Assembly (NCBI GenBank): GCA_963514095.1
Contig: OY741267.1
Span: forward strand, 9,083,454-9,147,453
Reading direction: 5' to 3'
DNA from: Eutrigla gurnardus
Taxonomy: Eukaryota > Chordata > Actinopteri > Perciformes > Triglidae
Length of the DNA stretch: 64,000 nt
Shown here one piece after another: positions 44,623 to 57,146 of the stretch. Both the position numbers and the translations under genes were made by a program. The notes below the pieces were generated by a model. That model had not been told where the DNA came from and made no database searches. It saw only the letters and a program-made list of their open reading frames with translations. Numbering within the stretch: the stretch's first letter is position 1; each line of letters begins with the position of its first letter.

Positions 44623-45792
44623 CAATGGAAAGAGTAAGTGAACCCTGAGAAATTATAACTGGTTGACCCCCTCTAGGCAGCAATAACCCCAACCAGGCAC
44701 TTCCTGTAGCTGTGGATCAGACCTGCACATCGTTGGAGGAATTTTAGCCCATTCTCCCTGGCAGAACTGCTTGAGATCATATTCTTTGGACGTGTCTATT
44801 GCCCTCTTCAAGTCAGTCCTAGCATCTCTATTGGGTTGAGGTCTGGGCTCTGACTTGGCCACTCCAAAAGGCAGATTTTGTTTTTCTGAAGCCATTCTGT
44901 TGTGGACTTGCTCCGGTGTTTTTGGTCATTGTCCTGTTGCATCACCCACCTTCTACACAGTTTCAGCTGACATACAGACATTCTGACATTATCCTGAAGA
45001 ATTGTCTGATATACTTGGGAATTCATCTTCCCCTCAGTGATTCCAAGCTGGCCAGGCCCTGATGCAGCAAAGCAGGCCCAAATCATGATGTTTCCTGCAC
45101 CATACTTTACGGTTGGGTTGATGTTTTCATGATGACATGCCGTGCCCTTTCTATGCCAGATGTAGTGCTGTGTGTTTTTTCCAAATACGGTAGTTCAATC
45201 TTATATTCATCAGTCCACAAAACATGTTGCCAATTCGTTGTGCTCTTGGTAGCGTAGCAAGAGCAGCAAGAGTCCCAAAGTGTCTCCATTTGTAGATTGC
45301 TTGCCTAACTGCAGACTGGTGAATTTCTACAGTCTTTTAAATAACTTTGTAACCCTTAGCAGCTTTATGTAAATCAACAGATCCTCTGAAAGCTCTTTTT
45401 GGCGAGGCATGGCTCAAATAAGTGTGTCCTTCTTTTGCAGAGCAAACTCCAAAAGTTTGGTTTTTGGTTTTTATTGTTAAAAGTAGCTGTAGTCCACACC
45501 TGCAAACGTATCATCAAAGAGACTCCAGGTGTGCTAAAAACCTGACTCCAATTAACTTTTTTGAGGTCATTAACTCGAGGGTTGACATACTTTTTCCACA
45601 AGCAATATGAGTTTTTTTTGGTTGTTCTCAATACATAGACATATAGTTAAAAACATGTCATGTTATTATTTCAGACACATTATATTTGTCGATACCCTTG
45701 ACTTAGATGAAGATCAGATCACATTTTATGACAGATTTATTCAGAAAACCATGAAATTCAAAAAGGTTCACATCATTTTTCTTGCCACTGTA
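44621..45792 (-). mobile_element. Tc1-like transposon with broken transposase
   Basis: Ends are CAATGGAAAGAGTAAGTGAA at 44623 and the inverse of CAGTGGCAAGAAAAATGATG at 45790, between TA dinucleotides. The 1168-bp length fits Tc1. Minus-strand transposase remnants fill it. Degeneration of ends and frame shows an old copy. Confidence 0.85.
44808..45550 (-). pseudogene. Tc1-type transposase pseudogene
   Basis: In order on the minus strand I read VLWTDEYKIEL (first catalytic Asp), ARHVIMKTSTQP, MIWACFAASGPGQL, then QQDNDQKH (second Asp) and WPSQSPDLNPIE (the final acidic residue of DDE). These are the hallmark blocks of Tc1 transposases. Frames change near 45100 and the N-terminal helix-turn-helix region is only faintly readable upstream of 45289. 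It cannot make an intact enzyme. Confidence 0.8.
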
Positions 45793-46270
45793 TCTTCCAG
45801 ATACAGCAGCTGGGTGTCATAACTGTGAGCCTGTCCCAGTGCTGCTGTCGCAGTGCTCCATGCTGCCATAAAGTAAGTTGTTGGTTGAGGAGCATCGTCT
45901 GATTACTTCATTACTACAGTAAGTCAAACAGCAGGTTTGGTGTTTGTTTGTCAGCCAGAGGTCCAACAGCTGATGTGACTGCTCCAAGCTCAGTCCTAGA
46001 ATTCTGGTCTGTAAAGTAACAGACTTGATAAGACGTTTTTATTGAACAGAGCTTTAGTGTCCTCAACGAGGCCTTTCATCCACTGTACATGTCAGGTGTC
46101 AGGTGATAATGTTAGGTGTTTTCTTACTTGTGAATGTCAGCTAGTGATGTTGTGCTCCTCGTCCAAGTGATCTTTCGTGTTGCAGTAAGGGCAGTGTGCG
46201 TTCACGCATTCTGGGGGCGCGGCTTTCAACAGAGGTCTGAACGAAGTGGACAGGATCTTTCCGGTACGCT
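45793..46270. other. No gene recognised
   Basis: No supported gene, RNA or delimited repeat. Confidence 0.4.
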
Positions 46271-46530
46271 GATGCATTCAAAGTCAAAAATCTCATAACT
46301 ATATAAGTATATAATACTTACATGTATTTGTACTCCTGATAAATTAACTTTGTGAAGCTCATAATACTCCTGATACTTTAACTCCATGGAGCTGATAATA
46401 CTTATGTACTTTTACTGCTGATACTTTCACTACATGAAGCTGGTAATACTTGTGTACTTGTAATCCTGATCTTTAATTACATGAAGCCGGTTATACTTAA
46501 TAAATAAATAAATAAAATACATGAAGTTGA
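46271..46530. repeat. GAAGCTGATAATACT satellite, segment 1
   Basis: Units of about 45-50 bases built from CTGATACTTTAACT, ACATGAAGCTGATAATACT and TGTGTACTTTTACTG. The end TAATAAATAAATAAATAAAA plus TACATGAAGTTGA matches 53060-53097, so it belongs to the same higher-order repeat. It is cut at 46530 by an L2-like LINE. Confidence 0.85.
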
Positions 46531-47217
46531 TTCAATTCAATTCAATTCAATTTTATTTATAGTGTCAAATCACAACAGAAGTCATCTCAGGACACTTAAC
46601 ACATTGAGCAGGACTAGAATACGCTCAAAATTTCAAGAGTCAACACAATTTCAAAGTCCCAACAACACCCAGGGGCAAGCGTTACAGAGACAGTGGCGAG
46701 AAAAAACTGCCTTAATAGGCTTTTAGGCAGAAATCTCGTGCAGCCCAGGCCCTTGGGTTCCAACTGCATTTGGTGTTGGTAGTATAGTAGTAGTAGCATT
46801 AACAGTGGTGGCATTAACAGTAGTGGTGGCATTAACAGAAGCAATAGTATCAACAGTAGTAGTCCATGGCAGCAGGCATAGCCACGTCGAGATGGATCCA
46901 TCCCAACCACGTCGCTGTAGACCAAAAAGCAGGAGTAGTTGAGCAGTCACACAGCGGGCAGGTGGAGCTACAATGTGGTGGTTCCAGCATCAGGCCAGTT
47001 AGCAGTCTGCATCGGTCAGGACCTCAGTGGACTCTGCGTCAAGTTAGTAACAGTAGAGATGCCGATTTTAGTCAATTACTTTAATTAAAAATACTGGCGG
47101 TAAGAGGCAAACAAGACCACAGCATCGGTGCATTCAGGATCAGGTTCCACCACGGTCCAGGGAGACCTGCTAGGCAAGAGAGCACAGGGACTCCGGGGGA
47201 ACATACACAGAGAGAGC

Positions 47218-47281
<64 letters not shown>

Positions 47282-47288
47282 GAGGGAG
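47218..47288. repeat. (GA)n microsatellite
   Basis: About 33 GA units with one CG interruption, in the LINE 3' region. Confidence 0.95.
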
Positions 47289-47353
47289 AGGCTCAGTGTG
47301 TCACTATAATCCCCCAGCAGTCTAGGCCTATAGCAGCTTAACTAAGAGCTGGC

Positions 47354-47790
47354 TCAGGGCAAACCTGAGCCAGCCCTAGCTATAAGCGGTGTCAAAGAGA
47401 AAGGTTTTAAGCCTACTTCTAAATGTGGGAACAGTGTCTGCCTCACGAACCAGAACCGGAAGACGGTTCCACAGAAGAGGAGCTTGATGGCTGAAAGCTC
47501 TTGCCTCTGTTCTAATTTTGGAGACTTACTTACTACAAGTAACCCTTTATTCTGAGAGCGTAGTGCTCTAGGAGGACAGTAGGGTTTAATGAGCTCTTTA
47601 AGATATGATGGTGCCTGACCATTAAGAGCCTTGTAAGTGAGGAGAAGGATTTTAAATTCTATTCTGGATTTTACTGGGAGCCAGTTCAGAGAAGCTAATA
47701 CAGGAGAAATGTGATCCCTTCTTCTAGTTTTAGTCAGAACACGAGCTGCAGCATTCTGGACCAGCTGGAGAGATTTAAGAGTCAATACTC
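47354..47790 (-). pseudogene. LINE C-terminal segment of the L2-like element
   Basis: The 143-codon frame has LQLVQNAAARVLTKTRRRDH, ISPVLASLNWLPVKSRIEFK and LTYKALNGQAPSYLKELI, the standard block following RT in L2/CR1 LINEs. It continues the RT frame at 47775 after shifts near 47935 and 47780. Confidence 0.85.
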
Positions 47791-48725
47791 CAGCCTTGAG
47801 GTAACAAATGCATGGACGAGTTTTTCTGCATCGTTTTGAGACAGCATTGGCCTAATTTTAGTAATGTTACGCAGGTGAAAGTAGGCTGTTCTTGTAGTTT
47901 GTTTAATGTGCGAGTCAAAGGACAGGTCCTGATAACTCCAAGGTTTCTTACAGTAGTATTTGAGGCGATGGCAATCCCATCAATAGTCGCTATATCTTTA
48001 GACAGCGAGCTTCGGAGGAGTTTAGGCCCAAGTACAATAACTTCCGTTTTATCGGAGTTTAACATCAGGAAATTGCAGGTCATCCAGGATTTTATGTCAT
48101 CAACACAAGCCTGGAGTTTAACTAGCTGATTGGTTTCTTCAGGCTTGATCGATAGATATAACTGAGTATCATCAGCATAACAATGGAAGTTTATAGAGTG
48201 TCCTCTAATAATGTTGCCTAAAGGAAGCATATATAAGTTGAAAAGAATTGGTCCGAGCACAGAACCTTGAGGAACACCGTATTTAACTTCAGTGTGCCTG
48301 GAGGATTTTTCATTGACATGCACAAACTGAGATCGATTGGATAAATAGGACTTTAACCAGCTTAATGCGGTTCCTTTGATGCCAATTAATTTTTCCAGTC
48401 TACATATTAGAATCTCATGGTTAATGGTGTCAAATGCAGCACTAAGATCTAGCAGAACAAGTACAGAAACCAGTCCTTTGTCAGAAGCAATAAGAAGGTC
48501 ATTTGTAATTTTCACCAGAGCTGTCTCTGTACTATGATGTACTCTAAATCCTGACTGGAAGTCCTCAAGCAGACTGTTATTGTTGAGAAAGTCACACAGC
48601 TGATTGGCGACTACTTTCTCAAGGATCTTAGAGAGAAAAGAAATATTTGATATTGGTCTGTAGTTTGATAAAACCCCTGGATCTAGAGTAGGCTTCTTAA
48701 GAAGAGGTTCAATTACAGCTACTTT
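47775..48725 (-). pseudogene. LINE reverse transcriptase segment
   Basis: The open stretch extends upstream of the Met at 48515 to about 48725. In order it has [67 protein letters not shown] (first catalytic Asp), [31 protein letters not shown] (YADD) and [12 protein letters not shown]. These are RT domains 0 to 7. It shifts frame after RNLGVI near 47935. Confidence 0.88.
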
Positions 48726-49449
48726 AAATTACATTAAACATACCCTGTTAATAAAGACACATTGATCATATCTAATAGCGACGCGCTAACTAAGGGTAAG
48801 ACTTCTTTCAGCAGCCTGGTTGGTATCGGGTCTAGGAGACAGGTTGAAGGTTTAGAAGAAGAGATCATTGACGTTAGTTGGTTTAGGTTGATTGGAGAAA
48901 AGCAGTCTTAATATATATCTATGCTATTTCTAAGACTCCTGAGTTTGAGGGTAACGTGGTTTCAATTGAAGGCAAGATGCAAGTAATTTTGTCGCGGATT
49001 GCTAGAATTTTATCATTAAAAAAGTTCATAAAGTCGTTACTACTAAGATCTCTAGGTGACTGTGACTGTGACTTGAGCTGTGACTCTTTGTCAGCCTGGC
49101 TACAGTACTGAAAAGAAATCCAGGGTTGTTTTTATTTTCCTCTATTAAAGATGAGTAGTAGGCTGCTCTGGCATTACGGAGAGCCTTCTTATACGTTTTA
49201 AGACAGTCCTGCCAAACTAGGCAGGATTCTTCCAGTTTGGTGGAGCGCCAGATGGTATCAAGTTTACGCAATGTTTGTTTTAATTTACGAGTTTGGGAGT
49301 TATACCAGGGAGCTAACTTCCTATGCCTTATAGTTTTCTGTTTTAGCGGAGCAACAGAGTCGAGAGTCGTTCGCAGTAGGCTTCTAGATTCATCTATAAG
49401 TGAATCGATCTGGGAGGGACTAAGATTAACATAGAAGTCCTCCGTTTCA

Positions 49450-50363
49450 TTAAGACATGGAAGTGAACGGCGGAATTACTTCCTTAAACTTGGCTACTGC
49501 TCTATCCGATAGACACCGAGAGTAGTAGCTTTTTCCTAGAGGAGCGAAGTCCAGCAGCAATAAGTCAAAGGTTATCAAGTAATGGTCAGATAAAGAAGAA
49601 TTTTGAGAAACAATTATTAAGTTTTTGATTTCAACGCCATAAGATAAGACGAGGTCGAGAGTGTGGCTATGACAGTTAGTTGGTTTCTGTACACTCTGAC
49701 TGAAGCCAATAGAATCTATTAAGCAAGTAAATGCTACACTAAGGCTGTCATTTACAACGTCCACATGGACATTAAAATCCCCCACAATAATTACTTTATC
49801 TGATTTAAGGACTAAACTTGATAGCAACTCAGAGAATTCAGACAGGAATTCAGAGTATGGACCAGGAGCACGATACGAAATAACAAACAGAATTGGCTGC
49901 ATTGTTTTCCAGTTTGGGTGCGAAAGGCTGAGCATCAGACTCTCAAATGAGTTATAATTTAGTTTTGGTTTCGGATTGATTGACAGGCTTGAATCAAAAA
50001 TGGCTGCAACTCCTCCTCCACGTCTGCTGCCTCAAAATAAAGTATTAGTAAATATATTAAATATAAATATATATATTAGTAAATATAGTATAGTATAGTA
50101 TTAATATGACTGGGAGGACTAGCTTTGTTTGAGCAAACATAGTCTTCATCACGCAGCCAGGTTTCGGTGAGGCAGAATAAATCAATATGATTATCTGATA
50201 TTAAATCATTGACTTTAGATGAGAGAGATCTAATGTTTAAGAGTCCACATTTAATTCTCTTATTTTGTTGTACTACATCGGAAGTGCTAATTTTTATTAG
50301 GTTTTCATGTGAAATCTCTATTCTGCTTGACCTAATTAATTTGGTTGGTCGGGGGACAGACAC
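49450..50363 (-). pseudogene. LINE endonuclease segment
   Basis: Frame 50363-50076 contains [17 protein letters not shown] and [11 protein letters not shown], the N-terminal part of an AP-type endonuclease with the catalytic E of TETWL. Frame 49935-49450 contains YRAPGPYSEFL, VIIVGDFNVHVD and SLSDHYLITF, with the GDFN and SDH active-site motifs. Stops and an AT-rich (TATA)n stretch near 50040-50100 separate them. Confidence 0.85.
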
Positions 50364-50618
50364 CGTTCTTATGTGGTTTTGGTTTTGGGTGGGTGACTGC
50401 TCTAAAGGAGGCGCAGAGAAGTGTGTAAGACTGCAACTCTGCTTCCTGGTCTCAACACTGGTTTGTCATGTTCTAGGACTACCAATGAGATCAGCGATGT
50501 TTCTAGAAAGGAGAGCAGCTCCATCCAAAGTGGGGTGGATGCCATCTCTCCTGATCAGACCAGGTTTTCCCCAGAAAGGCTGCCATTTATTAACGAAGCC
50601 CACGTCGTTATATGATAA

Positions 50619-50739
50619 TGATAATACTTTTATATTTTATTGCTGATACTTTAACTACATAATGCCAAAAATACTCGTGTATTTGTACCCATGATACTTT
50701 ATCTACATGAAGCCAATAATACTTTTGTTCTTTTACTGT
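50619..50739. repeat. GAAGCTGATAATACT satellite, segment 2
   Basis: TGATAATACTTTTATATTTT to ACTTTTGTTCTTTTACTGT. It matches 53096-53207 closely and ends where the TG...CA insertion begins. Confidence 0.85.
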
Positions 50740-51262
50740 TGTTGGGGTTGTAGCAGGAGCAGATTTGGTTATCAACAGTTAATTATTAATATCAATATGA
50801 TTATCGGTATTAATAATTATATTTAATATATTGTCATGATATAATCATGAATAAACGGGGCACCACCCTGGGATCAGGGAAAAGATAACCTAAAACTGTA
50901 TTCAGTCTCAATATGAAGGTTTTATACTCACATGCCAATCATCGTGATCATTGGCATAGGAGTACAAAACCAATTGAACAATTAAAAAGGCGTGAAATTC
51001 AAGCACTAGCCTTCACAACCTGCTGTTATCCAGTGACATATACACAACAAGCACAAGAGACTGCTAGTTATAATATAATAAGATTTATTAAAATCAGTAA
51101 TAATGATCACAATCAATAACACTGCAATTAACAAAGCCTTATTACCTAACTACCTAACACACAAAACTAAGCTTAAACAAAGGGAGATACACACGTGGAG
51201 TGTGTGTGTGCGTATGTGTGTGTGTGCGTGCGTGTGCGTGTGTGTGTGGGTGCGTGCGTGTC

Positions 51263-51294
<32 letters not shown>

Positions 51295-52492
51295 TGGCTA
51301 TGGGCGGCCACCGGATGGAGCTATTCCTCGCAGCGTTCAGGGGCGGAGCCACTGACGTCCGATGGAGTAGCGAGAGAGAGAGAGAGAGAGAGAGATAGCC
51401 GTATGTAGCCACCAGATGTAGCTATGTCCCTAGCGCCCGCCGGGAACAGCTGGCTTAGGACACGTGTGTGCGGCGTGTATGTGTGTGTGTGTTAGCGGGA
51501 CATAAACAAAGAGAGAGAGGATGCGCGAGCGATATTCGGAGGGACAGAAAGCGTGCTGCTATCACACGGGCTCGCGTGAATAAACTGGCGTTTATTCCGC
51601 GAGACCGGTCTTTTAACTGATAGTAGAGGCTTTCTGAGCTCGCGAATATGGCGGAGGTTAGTCGAAAACACTGTTACAGAAATCAACCCAGCTGCGTGGG
51701 TACACGATCGGTATTCAAATACAGCAGCACATGAACCAACGGACTCGGCGGTCCGCGATCAGAACTTAAAACACATTAACAAGAATTACAAGCATATCCT
51801 ACACTATCACTTGTGTCTCTGCCCAGACTGATAGCCTCTTACTGGTATCGTTGCGTAAGACGATGACGGCGTTCCGTAACGGCGGTGGTTCGTGAGTCCC
51901 CGGCGTCAGCGGGGGACGTGATGAGTCGGCTTCGTCCAGACGAGAGCGGAGCGGGTTTCCTCTCGTTGATCAAACTCAAATAAAGAAAACAGTTGGTGTT
52001 TCCTCCTTCCACGAGCGGCGATATAATCGCGGCTTGGCGATTAAGTCAGCTTACTTCAGACAGCGTCTGGTAGCTGGAAGGCAGGAACCGGCTTGGTTCC
52101 TCTTGTTGCAACGGTGCGCTGCGGGGCTGTGTCCACCTCCTGTTGGTGGAGGGGTCGCCTCCCTTGGCAACGTGGTGTTGCGATGGAAGCGCTGGAACCA
52201 GCGCCCGGGTAGGAGTGGGAGCCAGAGAGTAAGAGTGAATAAGAGTGAATAAGAGAGCGTTCTCCGGGCGGCTTCGGTTTATAAAGCTCAGGCCGCTCCA
52301 GGGGACCCCCCGGGGTTCCCTGAAGATGTCAGCCAATAGGGCACTGGTTGTGTGGCGTCGCATCTCTCACCTGGGTGAGATGTGAAACTAAAATGGCGGT
52401 GTAGTTTTTAATCCCCTTTGTCCCTTTGTCCTGGCCGCATGTGTAGGCTTCTGTAGGCCGCATTGTGTAGTCCTAACGGTTAGGTCCCAACA
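50740..52492. mobile_element. Probable solo LTR, 1.75 kb, with 4-5 bp TSD
   Basis: The insertion begins TGTTGGG and ends CCCAACA, a TG...CA inverted pair of 7 bases, and is flanked by CTGT on both sides (50736-50739 and 52493-52496; ACTGT if one base is shared). The uninterrupted target exists in the neighbouring satellite copy at 53211-53220. A TTTATAAA box at about 52277-52284 reads on both strands; AATAAA occurs at several places. No internal coding region exists. It contains GT- and GA-rich microsatellites at 51199-51286 and 51371-51396. Orientation is undetermined. Confidence 0.65.
51199..51400. repeat. GT- and GA-rich microsatellites inside the probable LTR
   Basis: A GT/GC-rich run (GTGTGTGCGTATGTGTGTG) is followed by (GA)n at 51263-51294, and a second (GA)n lies at 51371-51396. 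Confidence 0.9.
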
Positions 52493-54119
52493 CTGTTGAT
52501 ATATAACTGCATGAAGCTGATAATACTTTTGAACTATTACTTCTGATACTTGACTGCATGAAGCTGATAATACTTGTGTACTATTACTGCTGATACTTTA
52601 ACTTCATGAAGCTCACAATACTCCGGATACTTTACCTTCATGAAGCTGTGTACGTGTGTAATTTTACTGCTGATACTTTAACTTCATGAAGCTCACAATA
52701 CTCCGGATACCTTACCTTCATGAAGCTGATAATACTCCTGATACTTCATGAAGCTGTGTACGTGTGTAATTTTACTGCTGATACTTTAACTACTTGAAGC
52801 TGATAATATTGTGTACTTGTACTACTGATATTTTAACTACATGAAGCTGATAATACCCCTGATACTTTAACTTCATGAAGCTGATCAAACTTGTGTACTA
52901 CTACTGATACTTTATCTACATCAAGCTGATAATACTCCTGATACTTTAACGACGTGGGACTGATAATACTTGTCTACTTTTACTGCTGATACTTTAACTA
53001 GATGAAGCTGGTAATACTTGTGTACTTGTAATCCTGATATTTAATTACATGAAGCTGGTAATACTTAATAAATAAATAAATAGAATACATGAAGTTGATA
53101 ATACTTTTATATTTTTACTGCTGATACTTTAACTACATAATGCCGAAAATACTCGTGTATTTGTACCCATGATACTTTATCTACATGAAGCCAATAATAC
53201 TTTTGTTCTTTTACTGTTGATATATAACTGCATGAAGCTGATAATACTTTTGAACTATTACTTCTGATACTTGACTGCATGAAGCTGATAATACTTGTGT
53301 ACTATTACTGCTGATACTTTAACTTCATGAAGCTCACAATACTCCGGATACTTTACCTTCATGAAGCTGATAATACTCCTGATACTTCATGAAGCTGTGT
53401 ACGTGTGTAATTTTACTGCTGATACTTTAACTTCATGAAGCTCACAATACTCCGGATACTTTACCTTCATGAAGCTGATAATACTCCTGATACTTCATGA
53501 AGCTGTGTACGTGTGTAATTTTACTGCTGATACTTTAACTACTTGAAGCTGATAATACTTGTGTACTTGTACTACTGATATTTTAACTACATGAAGCTGA
53601 TAATACCCCTGATACTTTAACTTCATGAAGCTGATCAAACTTGTGTACTACTACTGATACTTTATCTACATCAAGCTGATAATACTCCTGATACTTTAAC
53701 GACGTGGGACTGATAATACTTGTCTACTTTTACTGCTGATACTTTAACTAGATGAAGCTGGTAATACTTGTGTACTTGTAATCCTGATATTTAATTACAT
53801 GAAGCTGGTAATACTTAATAAATAAATAAATAGAATACATGAAGTTGATAATACTTTTATATTTTTACTGCTGATACTTTAACTACATAATGCCGAAAAT
53901 ACTCGTGTATTTGTACCCATGATACTTTATCTACATGAAGCCAATAATACTTTTGTTCTTTTACTGTTGATACTTTAACTTCACGAAGCTGATAATACTC
54001 CTGATACTTCATGAAGCTGTGTACGTGTGTAATTTTACTGCTGATACTTTAACTACTTGAAGCTGATAATACTTGTGTACTTGTACTACTGATATTTTAA
54101 CTACATGAAGCTGATAATA
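52493..54119. repeat. GAAGCTGATAATACT satellite, segment 3 with higher-order copies
   Basis: Monomers of about 45 bases are organised in a higher-order unit of about 720-750 bases. TGTTGATATATAACTGCATG recurs at 52494 and 53215, and TAGAATACATGAAGTTGATA at 53081 and 53831. A third copy begins near 53966 and stops at 54119 at the 27-bp array. It has no coding features. Confidence 0.9.
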
Positions 54120-55508
54120 ACCTGATATTCGTCTTCCTCTCCCTTTTCCTGGTACTCGTCTTCCTCTCCCTTCTCCTAGTAATCGTCTTCCTCTTCCTTG
54201 TCCTGATAGTTGTCTTCCTCTCCCTTGTTCTGGTACTTGTCTTCCTCTCCCTTTTCCTGGTACTCTTCTTCCTCTCCCTTGTCCTGATACTCGTCTTCCT
54301 CTCCCTTGTCCTGGTACTTGGCTTCCTCTCCCTTTTCCTGGTACTCATCTTCCTCTCTTGTCCTGGTACTCGTCTTCCTCTCCCTTGTCCTGATATTCAT
54401 CTTCCTCTCCCTTTTCCTGGTACACGTATTCCTCTCCCTTCTCCTAGTATTCGTCTTCCTCTTCCTTGTCCTGATACTCATCTTCCTCTCCCTTGTCCTG
54501 GTACTTGTCTTCCTCTCCCTTTTCCTGGTACTCGTCTTCCTCTCCCTTGTCCTGATACTCGTCTTCCTCTGCCTTATCCTGGTACTTGGCTTCCTCTCCC
54601 TTTTCTTGGTACTCATCTTCCTCTCTTGTCCTGGTACTCGTCTTCCTCTCCCTTGTCCTAGTACTCATCTTCCTCTCCCTTGTCCTGGTACTCGTCTTCC
54701 TCTCCCTTGTCCTGGTACTCATCTTCCTCTCCCTTCTCCTATTACTCCTATTACTCATGTTCCTCTCCCTTGTCCTGGTACTCATCTTCCTCTCCCTTCT
54801 CCTATTACTCCTATTACTCATGTTCCTCTCCCTTGTCCTGGTTCTCATCTTCCAGATTCCTTATCCTGGTACTCATCTTCATCTCTTATCGTGGTACTCG
54901 TCTTCCCCTCCCTTCTCCTAGTACTCGTCTTCCTCTCCCTTGTTCTGGTACTTGTCTTCCTCTCCCTTTTCCTGGTACTCATCTTCCTCTCTTGTCCTGG
55001 TACTCGTCTTCCTCTCCCTTGTCCTGATATTCGTCTTCCTCTCCCTTTTCCTGGTACTCATCTTCCTCTCCCTTCTCCTAGTACTTGTCTTCCTCTTCCT
55101 TGTCCTGCTACTTGTCTTCCTCTCCCTTGTTCTGGTACTTGTCTTCCTCTCCCTTTTCCTGGTACTCTTCTTCCTCTCCCTTGTCCTGATACTCGTCTTC
55201 CTCTCCCTTGTCCTGGTACTTGGCTTCCTCTCCCTTTTCCTGGTACTCATCTTCCTCTGCCTTATCCTGGTACTTTGCATTCCTCTCCCTTTTCCTGGTA
55301 CTCATCTTCCTCTCTTGTCCTGGTACTCATCTTCCTCTCTTGTCCTGATTCTCATCTTCCTCTTCCTTGTCCTGATTCTCATCTTCCTCTCCCTTGTCCT
55401 GGTCCTGGTCTTCCTCTCCCTTGTCCTGGTTCTTGTCTTCCTTCCCCTTTTTCTGGTACTCGTCTTCCTCTCCCTTGTCCTGGTACTCGTCTTCCTCTCC
55501 CTCGTGCA
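54120..55508. repeat. 27-bp minisatellite, about 50 units
   Basis: The unit is CTTCCTCTCCCTTGTCC plus TGGTACTCGT with variants (TTTTCCTGG, CTCCTAGTA, GATATTC). A stretch of about 115 bases at 54241-54355 recurs at 55141-55255, so blocks of units were duplicated. Because 27 is a multiple of three and stops are rare in the unit, long frames exist on both strands, the longest 442 codons; none is a plausible gene. Confidence 0.93.
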
Positions 55509-55662
55509 GGCATATTTCTTACTTTCTTTGTGATGCTCTATATTGTTCCTTTTCCACACAAGATCAGCCCAAAGAGGTCCTCTTCTGCTGTGTATGTGAT
55601 TGAAGGAACCTCAACACCTGAGTGTGTTTCCTAGATGGGATTCTTTGTGTTCTATGTGTATT

Positions 55663-56995
55663 TGTTGAGACTTTAAGCGCACCATGGGAAAATTATTATT
55701 TGAATTATAAATTAAAATGGGAACGAGTGATTTATTTAATGCTCGTATATTACGTTACGTGCGCATGCGCAGCTCCATTACAAACTTTATTTATGGCACC
55801 TGGGAACCATTTCACCCCGACCATCATCAGGAGCACACAGCCCGTTGGTATGAAACTGTCTAGTAACATTGTCAAGACTTATATGTACTGAGCGTTTACC
55901 TCTGTGTCGGCGTTAGTTAGCCGAGGTGCGGGCGCTCGGCGACCCGGATGCTGTAGCGTTTATCGTTGTTCGTCATTCGCGTTGCGTCGATTGTTTGGAG
56001 CACTCTGCTGGTTTCTGGTGGCGGTGGTGAGGTGGTGGTTTGGTTATCCACGGTGAAGTTATGCTGCATTTGTATGCGTTTGCGATTTGTTTGGATGAGG
56101 CACGTGGTGGCATGGGTTCTGTGTCCTGTGACAGCGTCCATAGCAACCAGTGGCGGCGGAGAGTCACTAGGCGAAATCGACTTGATGTAGCCGCCTGCAG
56201 CGCGCTACCTAACGTGATGGATTGTGGGTTGAAAGCGATGCATGATGGCTAGAATTGTGTCCGACTTAGCAGCCGACTGCAAAGACGTCACAGGGTCGCG
56301 ACCATATCACGTGACCCAAAACATTGCGGGAACAAGTTTTCAAGAGGCGCTTCTTGCAGCGCTTGGCAGCGCGGTCCACGGTGGATGCAACTGGCTTGTC
56401 CACACCTCCGCTACAGCGGAATGGTTCTCATTGGTTAAAAGTTCAATGACGTGTGTTCAGGTCTGCACTCGGCGGCCACCTTGTGGTGAAATGATACTTT
56501 TTATTTTGGTTGCATTGATCTCATGGCTTGATCTAAAGTTCCGTGCATTGTGTTGTGAGTAGGCCTATTATATGTGAGGTCTGGTTAATACAAACATAGA
56601 ATGATAATACAAATATACTGGGGAAAAATAATGCCTTCCACATGTTGCCTTGCGTGTGTGTGTGTGTATGTATTTATGTATATATGTATGTGTGTGTGTG
56701 TTATGTATATATGTATGTGTGTTCTGGGTGATGGAGTCACTGTGGTTTGAGCCAGATTTGCTGCATTTGGTGGTGTTGCTGGCTTCTTTTGATTTATTAT
56801 TTACATTATCATTATGTCATATTATTTGAATGATGGTATGTGTGAATAATATATTGCCATTTGTTGTTTGTTGTATTTCAGGTTTATGACGTGTGTACCT
56901 TCATTTCATTTGAAAATAAAACAAACACGAGTCATAACAATGTGTGCTTCCTGGTAAGCCTTTTCGGAGGGCCCAGTGTTGGAAAATTCTGGAGA
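55663..56995 (+). repeat. Left LTR of BEL/Pao element, 1333 bp
   Basis: It matches the right LTR for about the first 505 bases and the last 275, with scattered substitutions. Between them (about 56169-56725) it holds some 550 bases absent from the right LTR, including a GTGT/GTATAT-rich zone at 56656-56720. It starts TGTTGAGACTTTAAGCGCAC. Its last bases (CTGGAGA) differ from the right end (CCAGACA). Confidence 0.85.
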
Positions 56996-57146
56996 GTCAT
57001 AAACCAGGGTTCTCCTTTTACAAAGAAAAGAAATGGATAATGCAAAGACCAGAAAATTAGTCAGGAGACTAACCATCTGATAAGCTAACAGTCCACCCAT
57101 AAAACTGCCTGCTAATCTGCTGATGTACTGGGCAAATAATTAATGA

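Larger units (their letters stand above)
46531..50618 (-). mobile_element. L2-like LINE, 4.1 kb, inserted into the satellite
   Basis: The minus-strand element runs from about 50612 (LIRRDGIHPTLDGAALL) to a (TTGAA)n 3' end at 46550-46531. Domains in order are the AP endonuclease, RT and C-terminal blocks. A (GA)n run at 47218-47286 lies in the 3' untranslated part. Frames are broken at several points, so it is inactive. Satellite sequence on both sides joins perfectly across it (GAAGTTGA before, TGATAATACTTTTATATT after). Confidence 0.85.

Noticed and set aside
54306..55634. 442-codon plus-strand frame (and several minus-strand frames over 100 codons)
   Set aside because: It is a 27-bp tandem repeat read through; unit length divisible by three keeps all frames open.
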